Assembly (NCBI RefSeq): GCF_050107595.1
Contig: NZ_JBNILH010000005.1
Location: 62,001 to 126,000, forward strand
DNA from: Bacillus_AB infantis_C
GTDB taxonomy: Bacteria > Bacillota > Bacilli > Bacillales > Cytobacillaceae
Reading direction: 5' to 3'
DNA length: 64,000 nt
Shown here: positions 8,495-15,367 of the stretch, in pieces
Numbering within the stretch: position 1 is the first letter of the stretch
Layout of the letters: each line of letters opens with the position of its first letter
Program-made: the position numbers and the translations under genes
Notes under the pieces: generated by a model
The model's input: the letters and a program-made list of their open reading frames with translations, nothing else
What the model was told of the DNA's origin: nothing
Databases searched by the model: none

Positions 8495-9148
8495 ATGGAT
8501 CCTTATTTTTTCGCTATTTATGCTTTCATTTACACCATGCTGCTGGTTTGGGGAATGTCTCTATTGATTAAAAAGGGAAGAGCCTCATATGGAGATGTAC
8601 TGCTAGTGATTATAGCTGGCCTGATTTATGATAATAGCACTCTCGCGGCAGGACAGATGGCCGGGAAATCAGAAATGCTTTTGTCTCTCAATAGAATGAG
8701 ATTTATCTTCCATGCTGCCGCAACACCTCTGCTAGTTCTCTTTGCCTGGTATGCTGCAAAAGAATCAGGTGCAAGAGTCCTTGATAAAAAGAAAAGCCTG
8801 GCGATTGCCTGGCTATTAACCATTCTTTTAATGTTCATCGAATTCTATGCCGTCAGTAATCTTCAGCTTGAGGCAGTAACTGAATATGGGGTACTGAAGT
8901 ATGCACCCTTGCATTCTGACGGTCCGCCAATTATGGTGATTGGCGTATCGGTCTTTCTCTTAATTTCCGCGTGTATTGTCTGGAAAAAAACAGGCTGGTT
9001 CTGGATGTTTGCCGGAATTGCTATTATGACTGCAGGAAGCGCCATACCCTTTGACCCAGGCAGTGCAGCTGTTACAAATCTTTTTGAGCTCACCTTGATT
9101 GCCAGCCTGCTTTTGACCAAAAGACATTTGGATAGGGATCGTGAATGA
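8495..9148 (+). CDS. Multi-pass membrane protein of unknown function
   Basis: 217 aa with about seven hydrophobic segments (residues 5-24, 34-50, 70-88, 100-118, 140-158, 165-180, 188-205). I recognise no catalytic motif or named family. The ribosome site is AAGGGTGGGG four bases before ATG. A small imperfect inverted repeat (CCATATCT / AGATATGG at 8412-8442) lies upstream and could be an operator. A terminator follows, so the gene is monocistronic. Confidence 0.7.
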   Translation: MDPYFFAIYAFIYTMLLVWGMSLLIKKGRASYGDVLLVIIAGLIYDNSTLAAGQMAGKSEMLLSLNRMRFIFHAAATPLLVLFAWYAAKESGARVLDKKKSLAIAWLLTILLMFIEFYAVSNLQLEAVTEYGVLKYAPLHSDGPPIMVIGVSVFLLISACIVWKKTGWFWMFAGIAIMTAGSAIPFDPGSAAVTNLFELTLIASLLLTKRHLDRDRE

Positions 9149-9152
9149 AAAA

Positions 9153-9182
9153 TGCGCAGCCGAAATTGCTCCGCGCTTTTTT
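9153..9182 (+). terminator. Terminator of the membrane-protein gene
   Basis: GCGC-AGC / GCT-GCGC stem followed by TTTTTT. Confidence 0.65.
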
Positions 9183-9305
9183 GCCGTCGGGAATATCCTC
9201 TCCAGCTTTTGGTTAATATCCGCATTTGCCCCCTGACGTTTGTCCATTATCTGACAGGCCCACCTGCATATGATGTTAGCGGACAACATATCGGAGGTGA
9301 TTGAA

Positions 9306-9581
9306 ATGTCAAGAAGCTATTATAACCAGTGCAGAGGCGGTGTGGGCCGAATGGTGCGGATCCGGACTGTGCATGGAAGAGAGCATGTGGGAGTTATTGA
9401 ACGTGTTACACCTTCAAAAGTTTTTATCAGACCTGCAGGCGGAGGCAGGAATTATGGCGGCTACGGATATGGAGAGTTTGATGGATTTGCGTATCCTTAC
9501 GGCTGGGGCTGGGGCGGCTTTGGCATCGGCATTGCGTTCGGTGCAATTGCCGCTTTAGCTTTTGTCCCATTTCTATGGTAA
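9306..9581 (+). CDS. Gly/Tyr-rich small protein, sporulation-type context
   Basis: 91 aa starting MSRSYYNQC, chosen because TCGGAGGTGATTGAA precedes this ATG; the longer reading frame is not preceded by a ribosome site. The first half (about 10-45) is a small basic beta-type domain (GRMVRIRTVHGREHVGVIE) like those found in small Bacillus coat-associated proteins; then comes a Gly/Tyr stretch (GGYGYGEFDG) and a hydrophobic Gly-rich C-terminal segment. The next gene encodes a YjcZ-type sporulation peptide, so a spore-surface role is inferred from context only. Confidence 0.65.
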   Translation: MSRSYYNQCRGGVGRMVRIRTVHGREHVGVIERVTPSKVFIRPAGGGRNYGGYGYGEFDGFAYPYGWGWGGFGIGIAFGAIAALAFVPFLW

Positions 9582-9635
9582 AAGCTCAATTAAGCACAAA
9601 GATACTATTAGCCCATTCAAAACAGCCATCCCTCT

Positions 9636-9644
9636 CATACAATA
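9636..9644 (+). promoter_or_regulatory. Sigma-E/sigma-K type -10 box before the YjcZ-type gene
   Basis: CATACAATA matches the -10 of sigma-E (CATACANT) and sigma-K (CATANNNTA). It lies 32 bp before the start codon. I cannot find a convincing -35 at the right distance. Confidence 0.4.
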
Positions 9645-9675
9645 CCCTAGGTCGCGGATAAAGGGGGTGCAATAA

Positions 9676-9783
9676 ATGAGCGGTGGAGCTGGATACGGAT
9701 ACGGCGGAGGGTTTGCCCTTATCGTCGTGCTTTTCATCCTTTTGATTATCGTTGGCGCTGCATATGTAGGAGGGGGCTACTGA
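9676..9783 (+). CDS. YjcZ-family sporulation peptide
   Basis: 35-aa peptide: a short Gly/Tyr head (GAGYGYGGGF), one hydrophobic helix (ALIVVLFILLIIVGAAY) and a GGGY tail. This is the layout of the abundant YjcZ-type peptides of Bacillus spores; their role is unknown. AAGGGGG lies before the ATG, and a mother-cell sigma type -10 box lies upstream. Confidence 0.8.
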   Translation: MSGGAGYGYGGGFALIVVLFILLIIVGAAYVGGGY

Positions 9784-9802
9784 TCCTTTCTGCATCAAGC
9801 GA

Positions 9803-9840
9803 AAAAAGGAATTTGTCTCTGGACAGATTCCTTTTTTCAT
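9803..9840 (+). terminator. Terminator after the YjcZ-type gene
   Basis: GGAATTTGTC / GACAGATTCC arms (one G-T pair) followed by TTTTTT. Confidence 0.85.
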
Positions 9841-9936
9841 TTTCCCCTGGAACAAGTCTTGCTGCCAGGGAAGATCTTTGAATGAAAATCCTGAAAAGGA
9901 TAACAATATAATGACAGAAACAAGGAGGGATTTCTC

Positions 9937-10095
9937 ATGCCAAAAGAAGCACAAGATGATATGTCACAATACAAAATGCCAAATGCATTAAAGAAACAGC
10001 GCGATTCATCCTACCAGGTCGGCTATACCGCTACAACAGGCAATCAGACTGGCGGAGAAGCTGAAGTGGGCAAGAGGGCAGACTATAAGAATTAA
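9937..10095 (+). CDS. Small hydrophilic protein of unknown function (52 aa)
   Basis: An ORF with an excellent ribosome site (CAAGGAGGGA, 6 bases before ATG). It begins MPKEAQDDMSQYKMPN and is rich in Gln, Lys, Gly and Thr with no hydrophobic segment, so it is likely soluble and partly disordered. I do not recognise the family; small hydrophilic spore-associated proteins look similar. A short hairpin follows directly after the stop. Confidence 0.6.
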   Translation: MPKEAQDDMSQYKMPNALKKQRDSSYQVGYTATTGNQTGGEAEVGKRADYKN

Positions 10096-10102
10096 CTGGA
10101 AC

Positions 10103-10123
10103 CAAGCTGCGCTATGCAGCTTG
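10103..10123. terminator. Hairpin between convergent genes, possible terminator
   Basis: CAAGCTGC / GCAGCTTG arms with a five-base loop; only weak T content follows on either side. Confidence 0.35.
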
Positions 10124-10134
10124 ATTCCATCTCT

Positions 10135-11166
10135 TTATCTAACCCTTGCTACAATGCCATTGTGCACTTTAATATAGCCGTGCTGAAGGATTTCCAGTCC
10201 GTTTTCATACATATAAAGTCCCATCTGCTCGACTGTCATGAGCTCCCTGTACGTATGGTTCATGACATCGGCCATTATTTCATAATAAAGCTTTGACCTG
10301 AGCTGCGCTCTTGGGGTTGTCATGACAATATAACCTGAAGGCTTCAAAAATCTTCTGTGCCAATCAACCACCTCGGGCTTTAATTTATCAGGAAAATGCT
10401 CCAGCAGGCCGACACTCAAAACAATATCAAATTCTTTTCCATAAGGAAGATTTCTGATATCGTCCACGACATAGTCAATTTGGAAATCATTTTTGTAAAA
10501 AGCTTTTCTGCCGCCTGTTTGGTTATTCTGCCCAAGGAAGGGATATGAATCGGGAAATTCCTCAAAACGTGCATCCCTGCAAAACGGATCATAATCGACC
10601 AGAACTGCTTCTCCCCCTGGGTACATGGCAGACAGCTGCATTGCTTCATAACCTTCTGCGGCACCCAAGAAAAGAATACGTGGCTTATCAAGATCCAGGT
10701 TGGCAAATAGGCCTCTTTTCCCGCGCGGATCCCATATTCCATCCTGAATCCTGTGAACATAATTCCATAGTGAAAGCCTTACCAGCTCGCCCAAAGCTGT
10801 TTTCGCTGCACGGGGCTTTATCATAGCTGCATTTTTGAAGAAATCCCTCTTAGTCCTGTCCATTTCGGCTGGGACATCCTTAACAAACCACTGATGAAAG
10901 GAACGGTTGAACATTTCCCAGGATGTATGGACGGGAAGGTCCTTTTCATGTTCCCTTTCCCAGTCATGCTTTTCTTTAGCAAATGATGTCACTTCGTACG
11001 GCTTGCCGATATCTTTCCATGAGAGCACGGACCAATCCCTTACTGTGTTCATCTTAATGAATCTGCCGGCCTGCTTTTCCGTATACTCGCGCATATCTCT
11101 CCTGTATGAGGGAAGGAGAGAGGTTTCCTCCTGAATTTCATCTGCTGTTATTTCAGTTTCAAGCAA
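10135..11166 (-). CDS. Class I SAM-dependent methyltransferase
   Basis: Motif I ILFLGAAEGYEAM (about residues 165-177), an acidic end of beta-2 (VLVDYDP), and DIVLSVGLLEHF (about 245-256) define a Rossmann-fold methyltransferase; the EHF after motif IV resembles UbiE/Coq5-like enzymes. The N-terminal 150 residues contain no domain I know and are rich in Trp and charged residues, perhaps a substrate-specific part. The start is uncertain: a TTG at 11166 sits five bases after GGGGTGG, while a TTG at 11196 opens a longer frame without a ribosome site. A perfect cre site and TTGACA promoter lie upstream, so carbon-catabolite control is likely. Substrate unknown. Confidence 0.75.
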   Translation of the reverse strand: MLETEITADEIQEETSLLPSYRRDMREYTEKQAGRFIKMNTVRDWSVLSWKDIGKPYEVTSFAKEKHDWEREHEKDLPVHTSWEMFNRSFHQWFVKDVPAEMDRTKRDFFKNAAMIKPRAAKTALGELVRLSLWNYVHRIQDGIWDPRGKRGLFANLDLDKPRILFLGAAEGYEAMQLSAMYPGGEAVLVDYDPFCRDARFEEFPDSYPFLGQNNQTGGRKAFYKNDFQIDYVVDDIRNLPYGKEFDIVLSVGLLEHFPDKLKPEVVDWHRRFLKPSGYIVMTTPRAQLRSKLYYEIMADVMNHTYRELMTVEQMGLYMYENGLEILQHGYIKVHNGIVARVR

Positions 11167-11181
11167 CAATACCACCCCGTT

Positions 11182-11222
11182 TGTAAGCGTTACCAATACT
11201 TATTCAACACAGGAAATGTCAA
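11182..11222 (-). promoter_or_regulatory. TTGACA promoter with perfect cre site (methyltransferase gene)
   Basis: Minus strand: TTGACA (11217-11222), 18 bp, then a weak -10 TATTGG (11193-11198). The plus-strand sequence TGTAAGCGTTACCA at 11182-11195 matches every fixed position of the cre consensus and would overlap the -10/+1 region. Confidence 0.6.
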
Positions 11223-11389
11223 ACCCTTTACAGGCAGAAATAAAACAACTTTCCTAAGGCTCTACTGCTGCAAATTGTTATGGGACCATTTAGCAAGAAA
11301 ATCTTCGTGACTAATAGTGTGAAAAGGGTTGTTAAACTTTGATTCTCAAAAATGATCTATTCATAGCAGCAATGACAAACCCGGCTAAA

Positions 11390-11418
11390 TATAAAAAGAG
11401 CAGGATATCCTGCTCTTA
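11390..11418 (-). terminator. Terminator of the MFS gene
   Basis: Perfect palindrome AAGAGCAGGAT/ATCCTGCTCTT, minus side followed by TTTTAT; it overlaps the stop codon. Confidence 0.85.
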
Positions 11419-12642
11419 AAGTGCCACCGCCATCTTTTTTCTTTCTAATGTTATAGCCGCAAACAGGAAGGAAAGCGCAGCTGCAAAACGGACAGCTGAA
11501 GTTATGCTCATAGCAGATAACATACCGAAATGGTCAAGCAGGAACACTCCGAATTGCGGGGCGATAAAACCAACTAGAGATAACAAGAAGTTATAGTTGG
11601 CTATATAGCTGGTCCGGTTTTTTTCCGGTGAAGCATTAAGAAGCTGATTGAACAATAGCAGATTGGTTCCCGAGACAAAAAGGCCGATCCAGAGATTGAT
11701 TAGCGTCAAGTAAACAAGATTAGATGAAGCGACTGTAAGGAGAGGGGCCGTTGACATGCCAGCTGCGGCGATGAACAGAATAAAGCTGTTGCCTTTCCTG
11801 TCTGCCGCTTTTGCCCACCATTTAATGCTGGCAATCTGGGCCAGCTGGTTGGTAACAGAAAACAGGGAAAGCCAAAGGGCAGTAGCTCCCGCTTCCTTTA
11901 TTTGATATATGCTGAAAATGGACCATGCCATTTGTGCACCAAAATTAAATAAAAGTCCGCAGACAACAAATGTTAGGAATGGCTTGTGCCTGAAAACCGC
12001 TAACGATAGTTTCTTTGTCTTGATACCCTCTTCCTGCTTTTCATTTATCACAGGACTTTCTTTATGCTTAAAAAGGTAATAAACTTCAAGCAGCGCAAAG
12101 AGGAAGCCAATCACAAAGAGCAATTGATACGGAAAAGGGGAACTTTGATCATACTGCTGCAGAAAAAATCCGGTCCCGAAAGTTATAAACATTGCAGCAA
12201 TTGTATTAAGGCGGTTGCGTGTGCTAAAGAATTCACCGCGTCTTTTTTCAGGGACCAGATCTCCGATCATTGACTGCCAGGACAGTCCGGAAACAGCTCC
12301 CGGGAAATTGAGGAGACCAATGAGCCCAACAAGGAACCAGGGCGCATATTCCTTTGGCAGAAACGGTACAAATAAAATCAGCATAAAAAGGAATCTTGTT
12401 GCAAAAGTTGAGGCAACGGCAACCCTTTTTTTGCTCGGAGAACGATTGATCCATATTGCTCCGGGAATGATGGCCAGAAGCCCGATGATAGATGGAAGGG
12501 AACTTATCAGTCCCATTTGCTGATTTGTTGCCCCAAGCACACTGATTGCCAGGAGAGGGATATAGCCGTTTACCGCATTGGTAGATATAGTAGAAGCCAG
12601 GCCATTATAGATGCTAAGCTTTTCATTTTGCGTATGTTTCAA
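11416..12642 (-). CDS. Major facilitator superfamily transporter
   Basis: 408-aa membrane protein with twelve predicted hydrophobic segments in two halves separated by a charged loop (about 192-210). Cues include the Asn/Gly-rich first helix (NGLASTISTNAVNGY) and RSPSKKR in the loop after helix 2, where MFS proteins carry motif A. Substrate unknown. The start is TTG, eight bases after AGGGAG; homologous MFS proteins start similarly. A very good sigma-A promoter lies upstream. Confidence 0.8.
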   Translation of the reverse strand: MKHTQNEKLSIYNGLASTISTNAVNGYIPLLAISVLGATNQQMGLISSLPSIIGLLAIIPGAIWINRSPSKKRVAVASTFATRFLFMLILFVPFLPKEYAPWFLVGLIGLLNFPGAVSGLSWQSMIGDLVPEKRRGEFFSTRNRLNTIAAMFITFGTGFFLQQYDQSSPFPYQLLFVIGFLFALLEVYYLFKHKESPVINEKQEEGIKTKKLSLAVFRHKPFLTFVVCGLLFNFGAQMAWSIFSIYQIKEAGATALWLSLFSVTNQLAQIASIKWWAKAADRKGNSFILFIAAAGMSTAPLLTVASSNLVYLTLINLWIGLFVSGTNLLLFNQLLNASPEKNRTSYIANYNFLLSLVGFIAPQFGVFLLDHFGMLSAMSITSAVRFAAALSFLFAAITLERKKMAVAL

Positions 12643-12680
12643 TTCTTAATCTCCCTTTTACTTTTTCTTTGCCGAAATGG

Positions 12681-12709
12681 ATTGTATGCTTTCGTTTCTA
12701 AAAAAACAA
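12681..12709 (-). promoter_or_regulatory. Sigma-A promoter of the MFS gene
   Basis: Minus strand TTGTTT (12704-12709), 17 bp, TACAAT (12681-12686). Confidence 0.65.
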
Positions 12710-12854
12710 TACATTTGGCATAAAAAGGGTAGAAGGAGGGACCTTCTCGATTGAGAACATAGACCCAAGGGAGGACTTTTGCAGCATATTCATCCACAAT
12801 AATAACAGGTATATATTAACTGCATAAGTAAGCTTTTTCTCGAATTCCTCTATA

Positions 12855-12879
12855 GTTTACCTTTCTTGAACAGGGGTAG
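12855..12879 (+). promoter_or_regulatory. Sigma-B promoter of the Mn-catalase gene
   Basis: GTTTAC, 13 bp, GGGTAG, matching the sigma-B consensus GTTTAA-N12-15-GGGTAT at ten of twelve positions, 58 bp before the start codon. The B. subtilis homologue YdbD is a known general-stress protein. Confidence 0.7.
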
Positions 12880-12936
12880 TTATTCTAGGAAGGCTTATCC
12901 AGCCGAACTAAATTACACCTGTTGAGGAGGAGTTTT

Positions 12937-13770
12937 ATGTTTTATCATGTGAAAGAACTGCAATTTGAAGCAAGGCCGGAACGGCCAGATCCGTTGTTTG
13001 CCAAGAAGCTGCAAGAGCTGATCGGCGGGCAGTATGGAGAAATGACCGTGGCCATGCAATATATGTTCCAGGGATGGGCTACCCGCGGAAATGAAAAGTA
13101 CAGGGACCTGCTTTTGGATATAGGGACAGAAGAAATCGGGCATGTTGAAATGCTAGCGACCATGGTTGCACGCCTGCTCGATAACGCACCTGTCAAGGAT
13201 CAGGAAGATGCAGCAAAAGATCCTGTCATTGGTGCGGTCCTCGGAGGAATGAATCCACAGCACGCGATTGTAAGCGGACTTGGTGCCCGCCCGAGCGACA
13301 GTGTCGGTAATCCGTGGATGGGCAGCTATACCATTGCGAGCGGCAACCTGCTGGCTGACTTCAGGGCCAACCTGAATGCTGAATCCCAGGGGCGCCTGCA
13401 GGCAGTACGTCTATACGAAATGTCCGATGACGCAGGAGTTAAAGATTTGCTTTCTACCCTCATTGCCAGGGATTCTTACCACCAGAATCAATGGATGGCA
13501 GCGATTGCTGAACTGGAGGAAAAAGAAGGCATCATTGCACCAAGCACATTCCCTCGCGAGCTCGAGAAAAAGGATATTGCTTATAAGCTATATAATCTTT
13601 CTGAAGGCCAGGAAAGCGGGGCAGGACGCTGGGCAAGCGGACCTGCACTTGATGGCCAGGGAGAATATGAATATGTTGCAGATCCAAAACCGAATGCAGA
13701 GAAGCCATTCCTGAACCCGGCTCCTAAAAGTCTCCACAATACGCTGCCGGAAGACCTGAAAAATCAATAA
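12937..13770 (+). CDS. Manganese catalase (YdbD type)
   Basis: Non-heme dimanganese enzyme that splits hydrogen peroxide. The four-helix ferritin-like core is seen in YGEMTVAMQYMFQGW (about 34-48), TEEIGHVEMLATM (about 65-77) and later helices containing NAESQGRLQAVRLYEM and RDSYHQNQW, which provide the Glu/His metal ligands. 277 aa matches YdbD. Start ATG is chosen because GAGGAGGAG lies directly upstream; five codons further up have no site. A sigma-B promoter precedes it, so it should be induced by general stress. Confidence 0.9.
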   Translation: MFYHVKELQFEARPERPDPLFAKKLQELIGGQYGEMTVAMQYMFQGWATRGNEKYRDLLLDIGTEEIGHVEMLATMVARLLDNAPVKDQEDAAKDPVIGAVLGGMNPQHAIVSGLGARPSDSVGNPWMGSYTIASGNLLADFRANLNAESQGRLQAVRLYEMSDDAGVKDLLSTLIARDSYHQNQWMAAIAELEEKEGIIAPSTFPRELEKKDIAYKLYNLSEGQESGAGRWASGPALDGQGEYEYVADPKPNAEKPFLNPAPKSLHNTLPEDLKNQ

Positions 13771-13781
13771 AGAAGGATCAT

Positions 13782-13811
13782 GGCCCGGAGCACACTGCTC
13801 CGGGCTTTTCT
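13782..13811 (+). terminator. Terminator of the Mn-catalase gene
   Basis: CCCGGAGCA / TGCTCCGGG arms followed by CTTTTC. Confidence 0.85.
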
Positions 13812-13930
13812 GCATGCGAAAGGAAGGGGAGCAGTGACTCACTTTTTCCGCCTGAGCTGAGAAGGCTCAGCCGGAGAAACACCTATTATTCCGAGCCATA
13901 CCGCCTGCATCTGGCTGTGGATGCTGGATT

Positions 13931-13963
13931 GAAAAATAACAGCACCCAGTTAAGGCTGTTATC
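13931..13963 (-). terminator. Terminator of the small SASP-like gene
   Basis: ATAACAGC / GCTGTTAT arms; the minus strand continues TTTTTC. The stem includes the stop codon. Confidence 0.7.
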
Positions 13964-14093
13964 TATCCCTGCTCTGGTGCTTTTCTGCCAGCTGCCTTTT
14001 GACTTCGTTGTATGACAGTCCTGAGGCTGCATTTTTCTTCTTTACTTCTTCAATATCAGTTCCTGCAGCGGTATATCTTTTATTTGACTCCAA
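13959..14093 (-). CDS. Small protein resembling gamma-type small acid-soluble spore proteins
   Basis: 44 aa from a TTG start placed five bases after CTGGAGGAA. The core AGTDIEEVKKKNAASG looks like a single unit of the repeat found in gamma-type SASPs (T-D/N-x-x-x-V-K/R-x-x-N-x-x-S), which serve as amino-acid stores in spores. It is hydrophilic and lacks Cys and Trp. The resemblance is short, so the family call is tentative. It has its own terminator. Confidence 0.55.
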   Translation of the reverse strand: MESNKRYTAAGTDIEEVKKKNAASGLSYNEVKRQLAEKHQSRDR

Positions 14094-14173
14094 GCTTATT
14101 CCTCCAGTTCTTTTTATTTTACAGGTTAAAAAGGCAGAACCTGCACATACTAGAAAAAAAGGAGGCGGTTCCT

Positions 14174-14359
14174 ATTTTTTTCAACAAGAGAGCACAAGAA
14201 GAAAAGCCAGAAGACATCTTGATGGATACTGAAGTATACTCCTGCGCCGGCGAATCCTGCAATGGGTGGATGAGGAAGGATTTCGCATCCGATGACCTAT
14301 TATGCCCCCTTTGCGGAACAGGCATGACTGCTGAAATAAGAGAGCTCCCTAAGATTTGA
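14174..14359 (+). CDS. YdjO-family (cold-inducible type) zinc-ribbon protein with apparent ATT start
   Basis: 61 aa with two Cys pairs, CAGESCNGWMRKDF and CPLCG, forming a likely zinc ribbon as in YdjO of B. subtilis. Family alignment (M-x-x-NKR...) places the start at FFNKRAQE, where the codon is ATT, eight bases after a textbook AAGGAGG. There is no ATG, GTG or TTG near; the only downstream in-frame ATG (14222-14224) has no ribosome site and would remove a conserved part. AUU starts are rare (infC is the known case). A base error in this T-rich spot is the alternative. Role of the family unknown. Confidence 0.7.
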   Translation: MFFNKRAQEEKPEDILMDTEVYSCAGESCNGWMRKDFASDDLLCPLCGTGMTAEIRELPKI

Positions 14360-14376
14360 TGCTGCACGCTTAATAG

Positions 14377-14409
14377 GAAGAAGCCTGAACCTTATCAGGC
14401 TTCTTTTTG
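14377..14409 (+). terminator. Terminator of the ydjO-like gene
   Basis: AAGCCTGA / TCAGGCTT arms followed by CTTTTTG. Confidence 0.85.
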
Positions 14410-14449
14410 TTAGCATCGCGCAGAGTTCTAAGCTTGTGTTCCTTCTTGA

Positions 14450-14640
14450 GCGAGCGCACTCCGCTTTTCTATCTGTCCAACTACGGCGGCTAGAACCTCG
14501 AGTCATAAGCCACTTTGGAACCGAAGGCAAAGAACGCCTTCTATTCCAAAGCGTCTTATGCTGGGCCCGCAGGACGCGGGTCATGCAGGCGTTGCCACAG
14601 GACGTGGCGTCTTTAGCCTGCGTTCCTTAATTCTGAACAG
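14450..14640. repeat. Interspersed hairpin repeat, copy 1 (long form)
   Basis: Begins CTCCGCTTTTCTATCTGTC..., followed by CCTCGAG and a 57-nt hairpin (14504-14560). The hairpin has three stacked stems: CATAAG, CTTTGGAA and GAAGGC each pair with complements further on. A second part (14561-14630), absent from copy 2, adds two hairpins with the same AGGAC loop (CCCGC/GCGGG and GCCAC/GTGGC). It resembles intergenic repeats seen in many Bacillaceae genomes. Confidence 0.75.
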
Positions 14641-14780
14641 TGCCTGCGCTTTTCTTTCTGTCTAGCTCCAAAGCCTAGACCCTCGAGTCATAAGCCACTT
14701 TGGAACCGAAGGCAAAGAACGCCTTCAATTCCAAAGCGTCTTATGCTTGTCGCACCTGAACAGTCGCCTCCGCTTTTCTA
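14641..14780. repeat. Interspersed hairpin repeat, copy 2 (short form)
   Basis: TGCCTGCGCTTTTCTTTCTGTCTAGCT..., CCTCGAG, then the same 57-nt hairpin (14689-14745), identical to copy 1 except one base near the inner stem. The unit ends CTGAACAGT-GCCTCCGCTTTTCT, the same border that separates copies 1 and 2. It runs up to the end of the SplA-family gene and may supply its terminator. Confidence 0.75.
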
Positions 14781-15014
14781 TTCATAATGTTCTTCAAATG
14801 CTTTTTCTGCGGCGGCTTGTGAGGTGAATAGGGCGTCGTCGTCTTCGATTACGTGAAAGGTTTCGTTTAGGAATAGGGCATACGCGTTAGGATCTTTGGG
14901 ATGCTGGACGATTTCCGCTGCCCGGATATTTGAGACGGTAGGGGTATGGGGGTTGTTATATATGACAAATACCTCGTCCCCGGCTTTTACTTCTTTAGGA
15001 TTGATCATATCCAT
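14778..15014 (-). CDS. SplA-family transcriptional regulator homologue
   Basis: 78 aa matching SplA in length and pattern (AGDEVFVIYNNPHTPTV, EIVQHPKDP, ALFLNETFHVIEDDDALF). SplA of B. subtilis is a TRAP-like RNA- or DNA-binding regulator of spore photoproduct lyase SplB. No splB is adjacent here; the partner gene is a 63-aa protein of unknown function 14 bp upstream in the same direction. Ribosome site AAAGGAG nine bases before ATG. Target unknown. Confidence 0.7.
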   Translation of the reverse strand: MDMINPKEVKAGDEVFVIYNNPHTPTVSNIRAAEIVQHPKDPNAYALFLNETFHVIEDDDALFTSQAAAEKAFEEHYE

Positions 15015-15028
15015 ATTGGCATTCTCCT

Positions 15029-15220
15029 TTATAAGTTCTCGTTTTGCTGTCCGATTTCGCCTGCTGCTATGATGCCATTGGCCGTTTCCAGTGATTCATG
15101 CTCATTGACAGAGTCTCCAGGTGTATTTCTTTCGTTTATCCCGCGAGCATCAGTGTCTATTGTCATTTCAGGCTCGTAGGGTGCAAAATTCTTAGGGTCT
15201 TCTGTTTTTTTCTCCTGCAA
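15029..15220 (-). CDS. Small acidic protein of unknown function (63 aa)
   Basis: Starts at TTG because AAGGAGGGG lies seven bases upstream; the longer frame to 15280 has no site. Sequence is hydrophilic and acidic (MQEKKTEDPKNFAPYEPEM...), with ARGINERNTPGDS and NEHESLETANGIIAAGE, no hydrophobic segment. I recognise no family. It is followed by the SplA-family gene with a 14-bp gap, so the two are probably co-transcribed. Confidence 0.6.
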   Translation of the reverse strand: MQEKKTEDPKNFAPYEPEMTIDTDARGINERNTPGDSVNEHESLETANGIIAAGEIGQQNENL

Positions 15221-15367
15221 GTATATCCCCTCCTTTTTTTCGAACCTTCTATTTAAAAGTTTTTCCTGATGTATCTCCACTATGCATTACGACCAAATTA
15301 AAGCAGAGGCTTTTGGATGGGTACAGCCGGGAATACGAATACCAGATAGGAAAAGAGGAGGCAGGGA

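Noticed and set aside
15319..15324. Sigma-B -10 box GGGTAC before the erythromycin esterase-like gene
   Set aside because: The nearest -35-like sequence is 16-17 bp away and poor.
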